Assembly: GCA_027943335.1 (NCBI GenBank) | Contig: BSBK01001302.1 | Span: 1,995,501-2,059,500, forward strand | Direction of reading: 5' to 3' | Source of the DNA: Chamaecyparis obtusa | Lineage: Eukaryota > Streptophyta > Pinopsida > Cupressales > Cupressaceae | DNA: 64,000 nt | In this document: positions 47,660 to 58,699 of the stretch, in pieces | Layout: every line of letters begins with the position of its first letter | Numbering within the stretch: position 1 is the first letter of the stretch | The notes under the pieces: model-generated | Database searches by the model: none | Told to the model about the DNA's origin: nothing | The model's input: only the letters and a program-made list of their open reading frames with translations | Position numbers and translations under genes: made by a program

Positions 47660-50470
47660 TTGTGTTGGGTGGCGACTTTGGGAATCTCTACAGCAATGCT
47701 AAGTAAAGATAAAAATAAAGGTTATTACATATACCTTTTAGATATGAGTGAAAAAAATACTAGGGCTTGGAGGAAAAATCATCCAGAAAATAGGTTGGAA
47801 GGGGAACTTCCAAGTACTTCTAGGGCCCGTCAGCCTAGAAGAGATCAAAATGATAAAGATATGTCTCAAGCATGGAGACAAAAGGAGAATACAAATGAAA
47901 ATGACCTAGCTCATCATGGCTAGGAAGGGAATGCCTTTGAGTATGAGGAGGCAGTGGATCTAGGTCTACGAGCATATGATGATTATTACTCTCCTCATTC
48001 TAAGGGAGAAGATGGAATACACCATAGGAAAGGAATTCTCCCAAACAAAGAACCTCAAGGGGGAGATACAAGATCAAGAAGTAAAAGTAGGGACCTAGAA
48101 GGAAGAAATGATCCTCCAACTCGGGGGACTTCTCCCTTTGAAAGCCCTCATAATATGAGAAGTGAACAATAAGGACTTGTGGTTAAAACCTCAGAGTCAG
48201 AAACCACTCTCCCATATTTTAAAGACATCTTTGAGGAATTTTTTAATTTGGAAAAGAGAATCTAGGAACAGATTACCATTAGAAGGGAGAGGGAAAAGGA
48301 AAAGGAAGTTGAGTTAGACAAGCCCAAATTAGATCAGACCAATTAAGAAGGCATTTGTTAACCCTGGAGGCTATAAATGATGTTAGAGCACCCAAGAAAA
48401 TTGTTGAACAACCTATTATCCATCCTATTGCTAAGATTAGGAGACCTAAGGATAAGGGTAAATAGGTTTCAACATGAATTTTAATAAATGAGCCTATCAG
48501 TGATAAGATCCCTTTAGATCAGTTGTCCAAATCGGATAATGATTTAGAAAGGGGCAAAAGAGAGGAGATTCTAGCCAAAGAGCTAGAAAAGGAAGAACTT
48601 CAGGCTACTACCTTGGAAATGAAAATGAAGATTGATTTTCTTAGGCAATATTCAGGTCCCTCAAATGCAATTAGTCCTATTTTGATGCCTAATGCTAACA
48701 TTAGAAATTCTGCTAGCTAGGCTCCTATTATCCTACCATTGATAGCTACAAATGTTGATAACACATCACATAATAAAGCATCTACTTCTCAGAGTGATGG
48801 ATCATCACAAAGGAGACTAGGTCATATGGAAAGGTACAGAAAAAGTTCATTTTTAATAATATTCCTAGTTATCCTAATTTGATTCCTAAAGAAATTAGGG
48901 AAAAACTTCCAAAATTCACTGGTAATAATGTTATTACTTGTGAAGAGAATCTAAAAAAGTTCATTGACATGATAAATGATTATGAAATAGAACATGAACA
49001 TATAATCATGAAATTATTTGTCCAGTCACTAACTGAAGATGCAAGACATTGGTTTAGAGGGCTTCCATATGACTGTATTGCTTCTTGGGATGATTTTATA
49101 AATTATTTCAAAGATTAATATGGTGATAAGATAAATGAAGGATTTATGTTGAATGACTTCAACAACATTAAGAAGAATCAAAATGAAGAGGTTTCAAAAA
49201 GAAATACATAAGCTTTCCAAGTTATGAGATTAGATAAAAAGGTGTGTTTAGCAACATACGTGAATGCTTTTGATGCTAAAATGGGTTACCTCCTCAGAGA
49301 AAAAAATCATAGAAGTATCAAGGAGGCTCAGAGATTTGTTGTAAATATTGAAAGAAATAGAAGAGTGTCAAGAAAGCTTAGTAGGAGATAAGATCCTAAA
49401 CCCCCAAGGTTTGGAAGAAACAAAATAGACAAAACTATCAATGTAAAGCCTAGAGAGGATGATAATTTAAAACAAATCTTGAATGCTTTAAAGGACTTAA
49501 AGCCTAATGAAAATAGAAATAATTTTTAGACCAATGATAAGCCTCCTCTCAATAACTTTAATAGGAAGCCTAGGTTGCAAAATTTTCTTTACCATACCCA
49601 ATGGAAGGATGGGAAACCTACTGTCCCAGAAAGAAAAGATAGGCCTAGTGACAAAACCCCTGACCCTTTGCAAAAGCATTTAGTCAACATGACTGATGAT
49701 GTTCCATGGTGCATAGCATGTCAGTCCCCACATGATCCTAATTATTATGTAGTTTCTCAAAATATACCTGAGAGTGAGGAACAAGGGGATAATGGGGAGG
49801 AATCATATGATGAACAAGGTTTTTCTATGACCTCCACAAATTTATATGATGAGATTGACTCTGAAGAAGAAAGTGAGAATCAAGATGTAAATAATTCTCA
49901 AAGCAAAGGAGAAGCTTACCATCAACAGGTTTTCTCTGATGATGAAGAAGAAAACATTCAGAACATAAATAGTAATACAGGAAAGGGTGAAAAGCCTGTT
50001 ATATTGAGAAGACCTTCTGATGATGAAATATCCCAAATCACCATTGATATGGTTACTCAAGCTAGAAGTAACTATGTTTTGAGAAATAGGACTGTTGGCA
50101 ATGCATGTTACCCTTTTCATTGCCAATAGTCCTATTTCTCAAATAAAACCTTCTAAGGAAATAAAACCTATCTACTATAACCATATCTTGCATCTTACAC
50201 AACAAGGAAATAAAACCTATCTACTGTAACCCATGTTTTGAGAAATAATCATGAAGACACAAGGCAAGCACATGTAAAAAATAAAGTTGCTAATGATGTC
50301 AGAAAATTAGAAGTGAAAGGAGCTAAAAGGCCAAGTAATTCAAACAATTTTCTTAAGGTCAAAATCAAAACACCAATTACCAGTGTCCCAATTCCCCAAG
50401 TTGAAAATAAGCAAAAGATGGAAGATAATCTGGACTATGCAACACATGTTGAAAATAGGGATGTGTCTTA
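47660..50470 (+). pseudogene. Tat-like gag, broken
   Basis: The frame begins near MCWVATLGIS or, more likely, at an internal Met (MSEKNTRAWRKN). It continues through a charged region (RSRSKSRDLEGRNDPP) and a coiled segment (EEILAKELEKEELQATTLEM). The Retrotrans_gag core follows (IREKLPKFTGNNVITCEENL, RHWFRGLPYDCIASWDDFIN, about 48880-49115). Then come a Cys/His motif in the Tat style (WCIACQSPHDPNYY, about 49705) and an acidic tail. At least seven stops and two frame changes interrupt it. The region 49677-49923 is also present inverted at 38759. Confidence 0.85.
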
Positions 50471-50549
50471 AAGTAAGAAAGATTTGTCTAATTTAAGATA
50501 TACGCCCATTGACATGAACTAGTTGTTATCTTAGATAACATTTAAGGTT

Positions 50550-53500
50550 CCACTGATGGAAATGATGAGGATAGGTGAGCACAAAGAAAAGGCCCTTACT
50601 TGGATAAATAGTGTTCTTGCTACAAATCTCCAAAAAATAGTGAGTACTGAAGTGAAAGATAAAGAAGAAATTGTTTCAAAGATACCCCAAATTTATTTAG
50701 ATACAAATGTTGCAAATAATTCTTTGGGAACTTTTGACCCTTTCTTTTTAACCTTGATCATAAACAAGAAAATGTTAAAAAATTGCATGATTTATTCAGG
50801 AGCATCTAATACTGTTATGCCTGTTGAGATCATGAGGTCAATGGGATTACAAGTTGAAACTCCTCATGGGAGATTCCAAGTTATGGATTCTAGAGAGGTA
50901 CCAATTATTGGAACAACCAAGGCCTTTCCCTATAAGCTTGTATGTTACCCATACAAATAGCTAACCATGAGTGTCCTATTTGTTGATATACCCCCCAGTA
51001 TGGAATGTTTCTATCATGGAAATGGAGTGCAAAAATGGGAGGTAGTATCAAATTTGATTTATCCTTTGCTACATTCAATATTTATGGTGAAAATGTCAAA
51101 GTATCTAGGGAAGTTATAGCTCCTCATATGATTGAGGAAGAGACTAAAAATGATAATATGAATTGTTTCCTGGATACTGATATAAATTCTTTCCAAGTAC
51201 AACACAGAGAGATCAAGGATGGAAATGGGACTTTACTTTTATCTAAGGACAAAGATAATGTCATAAACCAAGATGGTATGTGGTCCATGTATTTTGATGG
51301 TGCAAGTTCTAAAGAAGGATCTGGTGTAGGGGTATTGTTAATCTTCCCTACTGAAAAAACTTCTAAATTTTCTTTCACCTTACTGTTTGCTTGTACAAAT
51401 AATACTGCAGAGTATGAGGCCTTGCTAATAGGATTAAGATTAGCATCAAAACATAAGATCAAAAGCCTCAAATTAATTGGAGATTCAAAATTGGTTGTGT
51501 CTTAGGTAAGATCCAAGTATGCATCAAAAAATAAAAGACTAAAGCAATACAAAAATACTGTCTGGGATGAGGTATAACATTTTGATGCTTTTGGTATTGA
51601 CTAGATAGACAGGGGCTACAATAGGATGGCTGATTTATTGGCTAACATTTATTTAAGGCTAGAGGATATTACTTTTGTTGGAATATCCAAATTTTAGACT
51701 CAATTCAGACCTTCTATACCAGACAACATGGAAAAATGGCAAGTTGTTGAAGATGATTTGGACATCTTAAGATTTTTACAGTGTGAGGCTAGTCTTAAAG
51801 GAAAAGAGATGAACTTTGGTGGGTATGTAGAGGCCTTTGGAAATGAGGATACCCTCCTTAGGCCTCTGGAAAGGAGGATACCCTCCTTGGAAAGAAGGTC
51901 TTGCAATTAAAATCAAATAAAGTCACAAAGGGTGTGGTTGTGCTTGAAAGAGCCTTTGATAATAATGATAGTACTTTTTCAACAAAATCTTTGAGAAAGC
52001 CTAACGGTTTGGAGGAAATAAACCTAGGAACAATTGAGGCCCCCAAAAAGGTATATATTGGGGGAAATTTGGCTCCTGAAATAAGAAGATCCTTGATAAA
52101 TATTCTTAGAAAGTATAGGCATATTTTTTCTTGGTCCTATGATGACTTAAAAGCCTATAGGGAAGATTTGTTCTAACAGGAGATCCATTTGAAGGAAGAC
52201 ACTAAAACCTTTAGAAAAAACTTAAGGCCTGTAAACCCTACTCTGGCACCAAAAATGTAGGAAGAGTTCAAAAAAATGAGTGATGTGGGAATCGTCGAAC
52301 CTATCAAGCATTCAACATGGGTTTCCACCCTGGTGCCAGTAAGAAAGAAAAATGGGGACATTAGGCTCAGTGTTGATTTTCAAAACTTGAACATAAATTC
52401 ATTAAAGGATAATTATGGGTTACCAAACATGGAAGCTATGCTACAAAGAGTCATTGGGTCATAACTAATGTCAGTGATGGATGGTTTCTTAGGCTATAAT
52501 CAAGTGATTGTCAAGGATACTGAACAATTCAAGACTACATTTATTACCCCATGGGACACATATGTATATGTTAGGATGCCTTTTGGTCTAACTAATGCTT
52601 GGGATACTTTCCAAAGAGCCATGGATGTAGAATTTGTGGATTTTATAAACAAGTTTCTTGTGATATACCAAGATGATCTCATATCTTACTTAGAAAAAGG
52701 GAGATTAGCATTGTGGCCATCTTAAAAAGATTTTTGTGAGAGCTTTACAATATGGAGTCTCTCTTAACCCAAGAAAGTGTGCTTTTGGGGTAACTAAGGG
52801 TAACTCTTAGGTCATATCGTATCCAAAGATGGAGTTAAAATTGACCCTGAAAGGGTAGTAGCAATTGACAAAGTGCCACTACCAAGAAATGTTAAGGGAA
52901 TTCAATCCTTCTTTGGTCAAGTCAATTTGGTCAGAAGATTTATCACAAATTTTGTTGAGATCAATGTTCCTATTTCCAGAATGCTAAAAAAGGGTGCAAA
53001 GGTTGAATGGAGTGAAGAAGCTAAGAAAGATTTTTGTGAAATCAAACAAGCAATTAAGAATGCCACTATATTAAGGACACCAGATTAAAATAAGCCCCTT
53101 TTAGATGTTCTCTTTTGCTTCTTATCATACTATTGATGCAGTATCATTGCAAAAGAACTCAGAAGGTTTTGAATAGCCTATATCCTTTTTTAGTAAATCT
53201 TTGCAAGAAGCTGAGTTAAAATATGACATAAATAAGAAACATGCATATGCATTGGTCAAAGCTATCAAAACTTTCAGGTGTTATTTAGTTGGAGCAAATA
53301 TAGTTTCATATGTGCCTAATGCTACTATGAAGGATATCATGGTACAACAAGAAGTTTTAGGAAGAAGGTGAAAATGGATAAATAGGATCCAAGAGTTCAA
53401 TATTGACATCCAAATTACAAAGCTAGTAAGAGGACTAGGGTTAGAAAAACTCATGGCTCAAAGCAATCTAGATACTAACCATATAAATATTCTTGAACAA

Positions 53501-54758
53501 GAACAGAGGCTATATATTTGTGATTTAGATTGTTGTGACTGGTATGAGGATACTATTAAATACTTTTAGAAAATGGTGCTTCCCCCTGACATGGGCAACC
53601 ACAAAAGAAGAAATTTGAAATTGCATGTTGTAAGGTATGTTATTTCCAGAGGGGAGTTATGGTGGAGAAGCAATGAAGGTGTCTTGCTGAAATGTGTTGA
53701 CCATCATAAGGCTGAGAACTTATTACAAGCAATGGATGAGGGTGTGTGTGGTGGCCATTACATGGCTAAAACTACTGCACATAAGATATGAAGGTCTGGT
53801 TTTTGGTGTCCCAGTATCTTCAAAGATGCACATTTATTTGTAAAAAAATGTGATGCTTGCCAAAGGTTTGCAGGAAAGTTAAAGTTTATTGACAAATTTC
53901 CCTTAAGCCCTATGATAGTTGAAGCCCCTTTTCAAAAGTGGGGTATGGATTTCATTGGAGAGATCCCAAATAAGTCTAGTTGGGGACATTCATGGATCTT
54001 GGTCGCTACAGACTACTTCACTAGCAAGGTGGTAACTGACTTCATGATGCAAAATATGCTGGTAAGATTTGGATGTCCTAAGGTTATAATAGTAGATAAT
54101 GCTGTGTTTTAGGTCTGAATAATTTAATAGTTTCTATCAACAATATGGGATTCAAATTTCATATTCAACTCCTTATCACCCTCAAGGTAATGGTCAAGCT
54201 AAATCAAGTAATAAGAGTTTGATAAAGATTTTGAAAAGAGTTCTTGACACAAACAAAAAGGCATGGGATTCCAAGTTGCAACTAGCTCTATGGGTTGATA
54301 GAGTGACAATCGAAAAGGCCATTGGATGTGCTCCCTTTGACTTAGTATATGGTATCTAGGCTAGGTTACCATAGAATAATTTGCTACAAATGTATAAATT
54401 CATACAATTATATGATGATGACTTGGAAAATGAAATGAAGATTAGGTTGGAAGATTTGATACAATTGGATGAATCAAGAAGGGAATCTCGTGATAAAAAT
54501 GTAAGATATCAGCTCCAGTACAAAAAAATTTATGACAAGAAAACCATAGTCAAAGATTTTAACACTAATGACCAGGTCTTAATGTGGAATGCCAAGCTGG
54601 AGGATAAGGGAAAGCATATCAAATTTGACCCAATCTGGTTAGGACCATATCTTGTTGACATTAAATGGGGGCCTGATTCCTACATCTTAAAAGATCTGGT
54701 TGGAAATGTTATGGAATTGCCAGTTCATGGACAATTTCTCAACTTGTACTTCTCTTAA
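50550..54758 (+). pseudogene. Tat-like pol: protease, extra RNase H, RT, RNase H, integrase; broken
   Basis: Protease: MIYSGASNTVMP, where the catalytic Asp is Tyr (50793). An RNase H domain comes next, before RT: YFDGASS, NTAEYEALLIGL, GDSKLVVS, NRMADLLAN (51280-51640), with its Asp-Glu-Asp-Asp set visible. RT: IKHSTWVSTLVPVRKKNGDI, MPFGLTNAWDTFQRAM, IYQDD active site (about 52660). A second, degraded RNase H (FFSKSLQEAELKYDI) lies at about 53100-53300. Integrase: HHCC zinc region (GGHYMAKTTAH, CDACQRFAGK), GMDFIGEIP, VDNAVF, then GQAKSSNKSL, where the catalytic Glu is Lys (54201). The final domain ends VHGQFLNLYFS. Many stops and frameshifts occur. RNase H upstream of RT is the unusual point. 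Confidence 0.88.
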
Positions 54759-54925
54759 GGTACTCTCATTATCCATGAATAGTAGATAGGTTTTCTTTCC
54801 TTGTTGTGTGTTTATTTCTAAGTTGTGTGTGTAGGGTAGTTTGTTTCAGTAGATGGTCTACTTATCCTAGAGATTCTGAATCCTTGTCATGCCTACAAGA
54901 GGCATACATCCCCAGATAGAGCCAC

Positions 54926-57371
54926 TATTAGCACTTCAATTTTTTCATTTACAATTTTCATATTTTTTAAAATTATGAAGTGTTTACCAAATGTGCCAGA
55001 GTCTCCTTTGAAATCCAAGAAGCCCTAAATTGACTATCATTTTGGAAAAAACCCTAGCATTTCTTCATTATAAGTAAAAACCCTGGGTTGACCTTATGTT
55101 GTTCTATTCAGTCGTTACTTTTTAGAAATCACTAAAGTCTTTATAATGCATGTGTTATAATTTTCCTCTTGGTGGGTTGTTTTCCTAAGTTTTTATCTAC
55201 CTAACCTAATGCTTTAATTTTTCCTAATTCTAAAGCTCCATGATCTTTTGTATTTTCCCTAAGTCCCATTGATTAATTTTCCTAAGGTTTCAGCACTTTA
55301 TCAAATGCTTATCTCATGTTTTAATCTAATGGTGGTCACATAGCCACAAAGGAAAGATGTAGGGAGATTAACCATTGCGGCATTGTGATAGCCATTGATT
55401 TGGTTGGACAACTAAGCATCTATGTTAGGTGGGACTAGTTTTTATCACAACCATCTAATTGAAAAGATCTATTAGTGTACGTTCACTGGGCCTAGTTAAT
55501 AAAGATTGTAATGAACTGACATCTTGCTCAGAATCTGATGGCTGTCATATTTTTGCGGATGAAAGTTGATCGAACATTTGTTCTTGCGGCATTAAGACAG
55601 CCATTGATTTGCTATTAGGCCATTGAGATGCGATAGTGGTCCAATCAGAAGGTACTAAAGGAATCAATCATTGGATCTTCTATCTAATGGTGATGATAAG
55701 TCTAGTTGTCAGGTGGGTCCAAGATGCTGTAGTGTTTAAACCACCGTAGATCTTTCTTGATCTAATAGTTGTCGCATTGCCACAAAGAAATGATGCATGA
55801 GGTTTTAACCATTATGGCAACAACATAGCCATTGATTCTCTCTTGGGTGAAGATCGACGGTCCTATTTTAAAGGCCGATGAAGATAGTGGGTCCATTGCC
55901 AGGTGTGCTGAGGTGCTCTTTCTTGATTGGTTGCTGAGATAGATGATTGGGCCAATTTTTCAAAGCCAAATTGATTGTTATGTCAATTTTTAAGAGTCAT
56001 CCAATGTGCCAGGAAAGGATATAATCGATGACCATATTTTAAATTTTCTAGTTAATCGTTAAGGTTGATAATTTGATTTTTCTACTAGGTATTTTTGTCA
56101 GGGTTTGATACAATGAACCAGTAACGCAAGCTGAAACTAATTTTTTATGTTCCAAGGATGGTTATAGGGAGCGCTTTGAAGCCCAAAATAGGATGTTTCA
56201 ATAGATGAAGATTGATTGGATATTTTAATAGAAAGGAAGGTGTGTGAAGTCACAAATGAAAAGGCAAGAATTAGCGGGGTTTGAAATATTTTTTTTGAGT
56301 TGTTGCAGAAGACTTGGTGCTCAAATTAACCTACATTTTTTAAAATTGTAACTTGTAATCTTTGTGTGCTTTTTGTCCTTTGTCTTATCTATGTAATATT
56401 TTATATTTTCCTAAGGGATCTAAAGCTTGTATGCAATCCTTGATTTCTATAAAATGATTCCCAAGATCACTTTGTAAGCACCATAACTTGAGCATTTGAT
56501 TGACAAGTTTTGAGTCTAGGATACAATAGATTGTATTAGGCCAGCTTTTTTTTATAGAATAGCAAGTATTACTAGTTTTAAGCCAAGTTTTCAGATGGTT
56601 TACATTTTAAATCATTATCTATACATACAAATGATATAGAAAATTGAATAAAATCCAAAGTTGATGTCTCTCCTTGGTGTTCTCTTTCTTTGCGCCATGA
56701 GTTGTCAAATTCATTGCATGGATTATCTCTATGTATGTGTTGATATTCTTTAACTTTGATCTAAAGATCAAATTAAATAGGCTCTATATATAGTGCTGAT
56801 TCTCTGAAGTTTGCATAGGATATCAATAAGTAGTGTGAATTTTAGGAGTCCTTTGATTAGAATCATCATAGGGTGATAGTATTTTCTAAGGATCCAAACC
56901 ATCAAAGTTTAATATATTGTCTCTGCACTTCATTTTGCAGTGAAGATGTCACCCAATGGATAAGGCACTGGCTAGGAGTGGAGCTAGCTTATAGAAATAA
57001 TTTCTTGATGAAGTCTTATGGTATTTCCTAAAATATTGATATAAATCTATCAAAAATCTTTGAAGTATTGTGACCTACATGTTCTATCCCATCTAATGGT
57101 AATGGAGAATCAATAAATGAGTCATTATCATTTAGTATTTTCTTACCATCTATCTGTTGTTTTAAAATCTAGTCTATGATTGTTGAAGGTCTATTTTACT
57201 AGATTAGGAGTACCCTCCTTGGTTTTGCAGAGCTAGAAGTGCACAGGACAGTCTTGTCCCTAGAGTTGGTCCAGTCATCTTAGAACTCATATTTGGATCT
57301 AACCCCTCCTTAAAAACTATAGATGTATTGGTTTCTTTTGAAAGCATAAAGTCTAGTTTGAGGAACCAACA
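54926..57371 (+). repeat. Tat-like LTR copy 3 (outer right)
   Basis: This 2446-bp LTR begins TATTAGCACTTC and ends GAGGAACCAACA, followed by the target duplication CAACC. It aligns along its whole length with copies 1 and 2, differing by frequent transitions and small indels. Confidence 0.92.
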
Positions 57372-57448
57372 CAACCTACCTCAATTTAGTGATATGCTCA
57401 CCCACATGATGCCTAAAGGAATGTAACCCATCTCAAGGTTTGTAACCA

Positions 57449-57460
57449 GCTCTAATACCA
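57449..57460 (-). promoter_or_regulatory. Primer-binding site of element X
   Basis: The minus strand reads TGGTATTAGAGC, one mismatch from the initiator-Met site TGGTATCAGAGC. It stands two bases from an LTR that begins TGATGTAGCC at 57463. The 85 bases between the Tat-like element and this site are leader of element X. Confidence 0.8.
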
Positions 57461-57462
57461 CC

Positions 57463-57586
57463 TGATGTAGCCACAAAAGGATGATTCTTAATAAGGACAG
57501 TCCAAACCATGCAAAAAGAGACACACAATGTAAATAACATCGCAAGGTAGAAAGGAAGCAGGATCCAAAGTTTACATTATCATAAA
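57463..57586 (-). repeat. 5' LTR of element X, cut after 124 bp
   Basis: TGATGTAGCCACAAAAGG and what follows match 33494-33620. The match stops at ATCATAAA, where the sequence joins flanking segment Y. Confidence 0.85.
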
Positions 57587-57587
57587 G

Positions 57588-57849
57588 TTGACAAGTGGGA
57601 TAATCTTGTACTTACCATGGTTCACAATTTAATCCTTATCCAATTCTATTTCATTCTTGTATACAGTAAATCTAATATTTTTTATATAAATATTCCTTCT
57701 TATTAATATTTATTTCTATATTTTCTTTCCTTAGTTCAAGATTATTATCATAAACCTTTAGTTTATTTTTATGTTCTCATCAATCAACTAGTTCAATCCA
57801 AAGGCACATAAGATTGCTCCAAAATTGAAATCTTCAAATTCAAATTGTA
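57588..57849. repeat. Flanking segment Y, second copy
   Basis: This is the counterpart of 33231-33493, beginning TTGACAAGTGGGATAATC and ending TCAAATTCAAATTGTA before TGACGTAGCC. Confidence 0.85.
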
Positions 57850-58085
57850 TGACGTAGCCATGATAGGAGGATCCTCAATGAGGATGGTCTAAAACATGTA
57901 ACAAGAGTGACACAATAGAAACAACACCACATGATATAAAGGAAGTAGGATCCAAAGTTTTCATTATCATAAAGATCATTTACAATAGGATAGAAACATG
58001 CAAGCTTACATTCCAAGCATACAGGCCTGATTACATACCCCAAAATAGAGAATTAACCTTTATGTGAATCTAGTGAATCCCCTTC
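57850..58085 (-). repeat. Second LTR-X copy, left part (continues 63851-64000)
   Basis: TGACGTAGCCATGATAGG onward matches 33494-33730. It is interrupted by the chromovirus insertion and resumes at 63851, following 33734 to about 33880 up to the window edge. Confidence 0.88.
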
Positions 58086-58665
58086 TAATGTAGCCCAAAT
58101 CCTTCAAAACAATAACTTAGAAAAAATAGACAACACAAAAGTTTCAGAATGCCAAATTCTTCATTAAACTACTCTAACTCTACTCTGCCTATACATTGCA
58201 AGAAAAACAACTGCTTATTACAATTTTGAAAATTACCATATTTGGCATATTTTTTAGAAAAATAGAATTTTCCATTTTTGGTAATTTTCAAAACCCATCC
58301 TACGAATCCTATTTTTCCCAAGAAAATCCCCCAACTAAGGCAAGATGAATTGCCAACTAATCTACGAGATCAAGAATATGATTTTGGATTTATTACAAAA
58401 ACAACTTTCTAAAAAATTGGAAAAAAACACAAAAATGTAATTTTGGAGGCCAAGATGATATTTCAAGCTCCCAAAAAAATGTTGAAATGGCCATCAATTG
58501 AGCAATACTCCATTGGCAATCCAAATAGCTCCTCCTCATGCAACTGCCTATAAAATTTCAGCCAAAACCCACATCTGAGTCAAAAGTTATGACCCTCGGA
58601 AGTAAATCTCGACCAAAAACCCACAGCTGAGTCAATAGCCTTGATCCTGGGATGCTCCTACATCA
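58086..58665 (-). repeat. Chromovirus 3' LTR
   Basis: A 580-bp copy of 63265-63845, ending GATGCTCCTACATCA. It is adjoined by the tract TTCTCCCCTACTTG (58666-58679), whose complement is the polypurine tract. Confidence 0.95.
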
Positions 58666-58699
58666 TTCTCCCCTACTTGAAAAGAACGCAGCTCCTACA

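Larger units (their letters stand above)
36275..57371 (+). mobile_element. Giant Tat/Ogre-like Ty3/gypsy element with three LTRs
   Basis: About 21.1 kb is bounded by LTRs at 36275-38745 and 54926-57371, with a perfect target duplication CAACC at 36270-36274 and 57372-57376. A third LTR (39009-41370 plus 47282-47358) lies between them, preceded by an inverted 247-bp gag fragment. The PBS (TGGTGACTCTG type), long LTRs of about 2.45 kb, and gag/pol sequence match the Tat/Ogre branch of gypsy elements. A 5.9-kb element is nested in the middle LTR. The element itself sits in the leader of minus-strand element X. All coding parts are broken. Confidence 0.9.
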
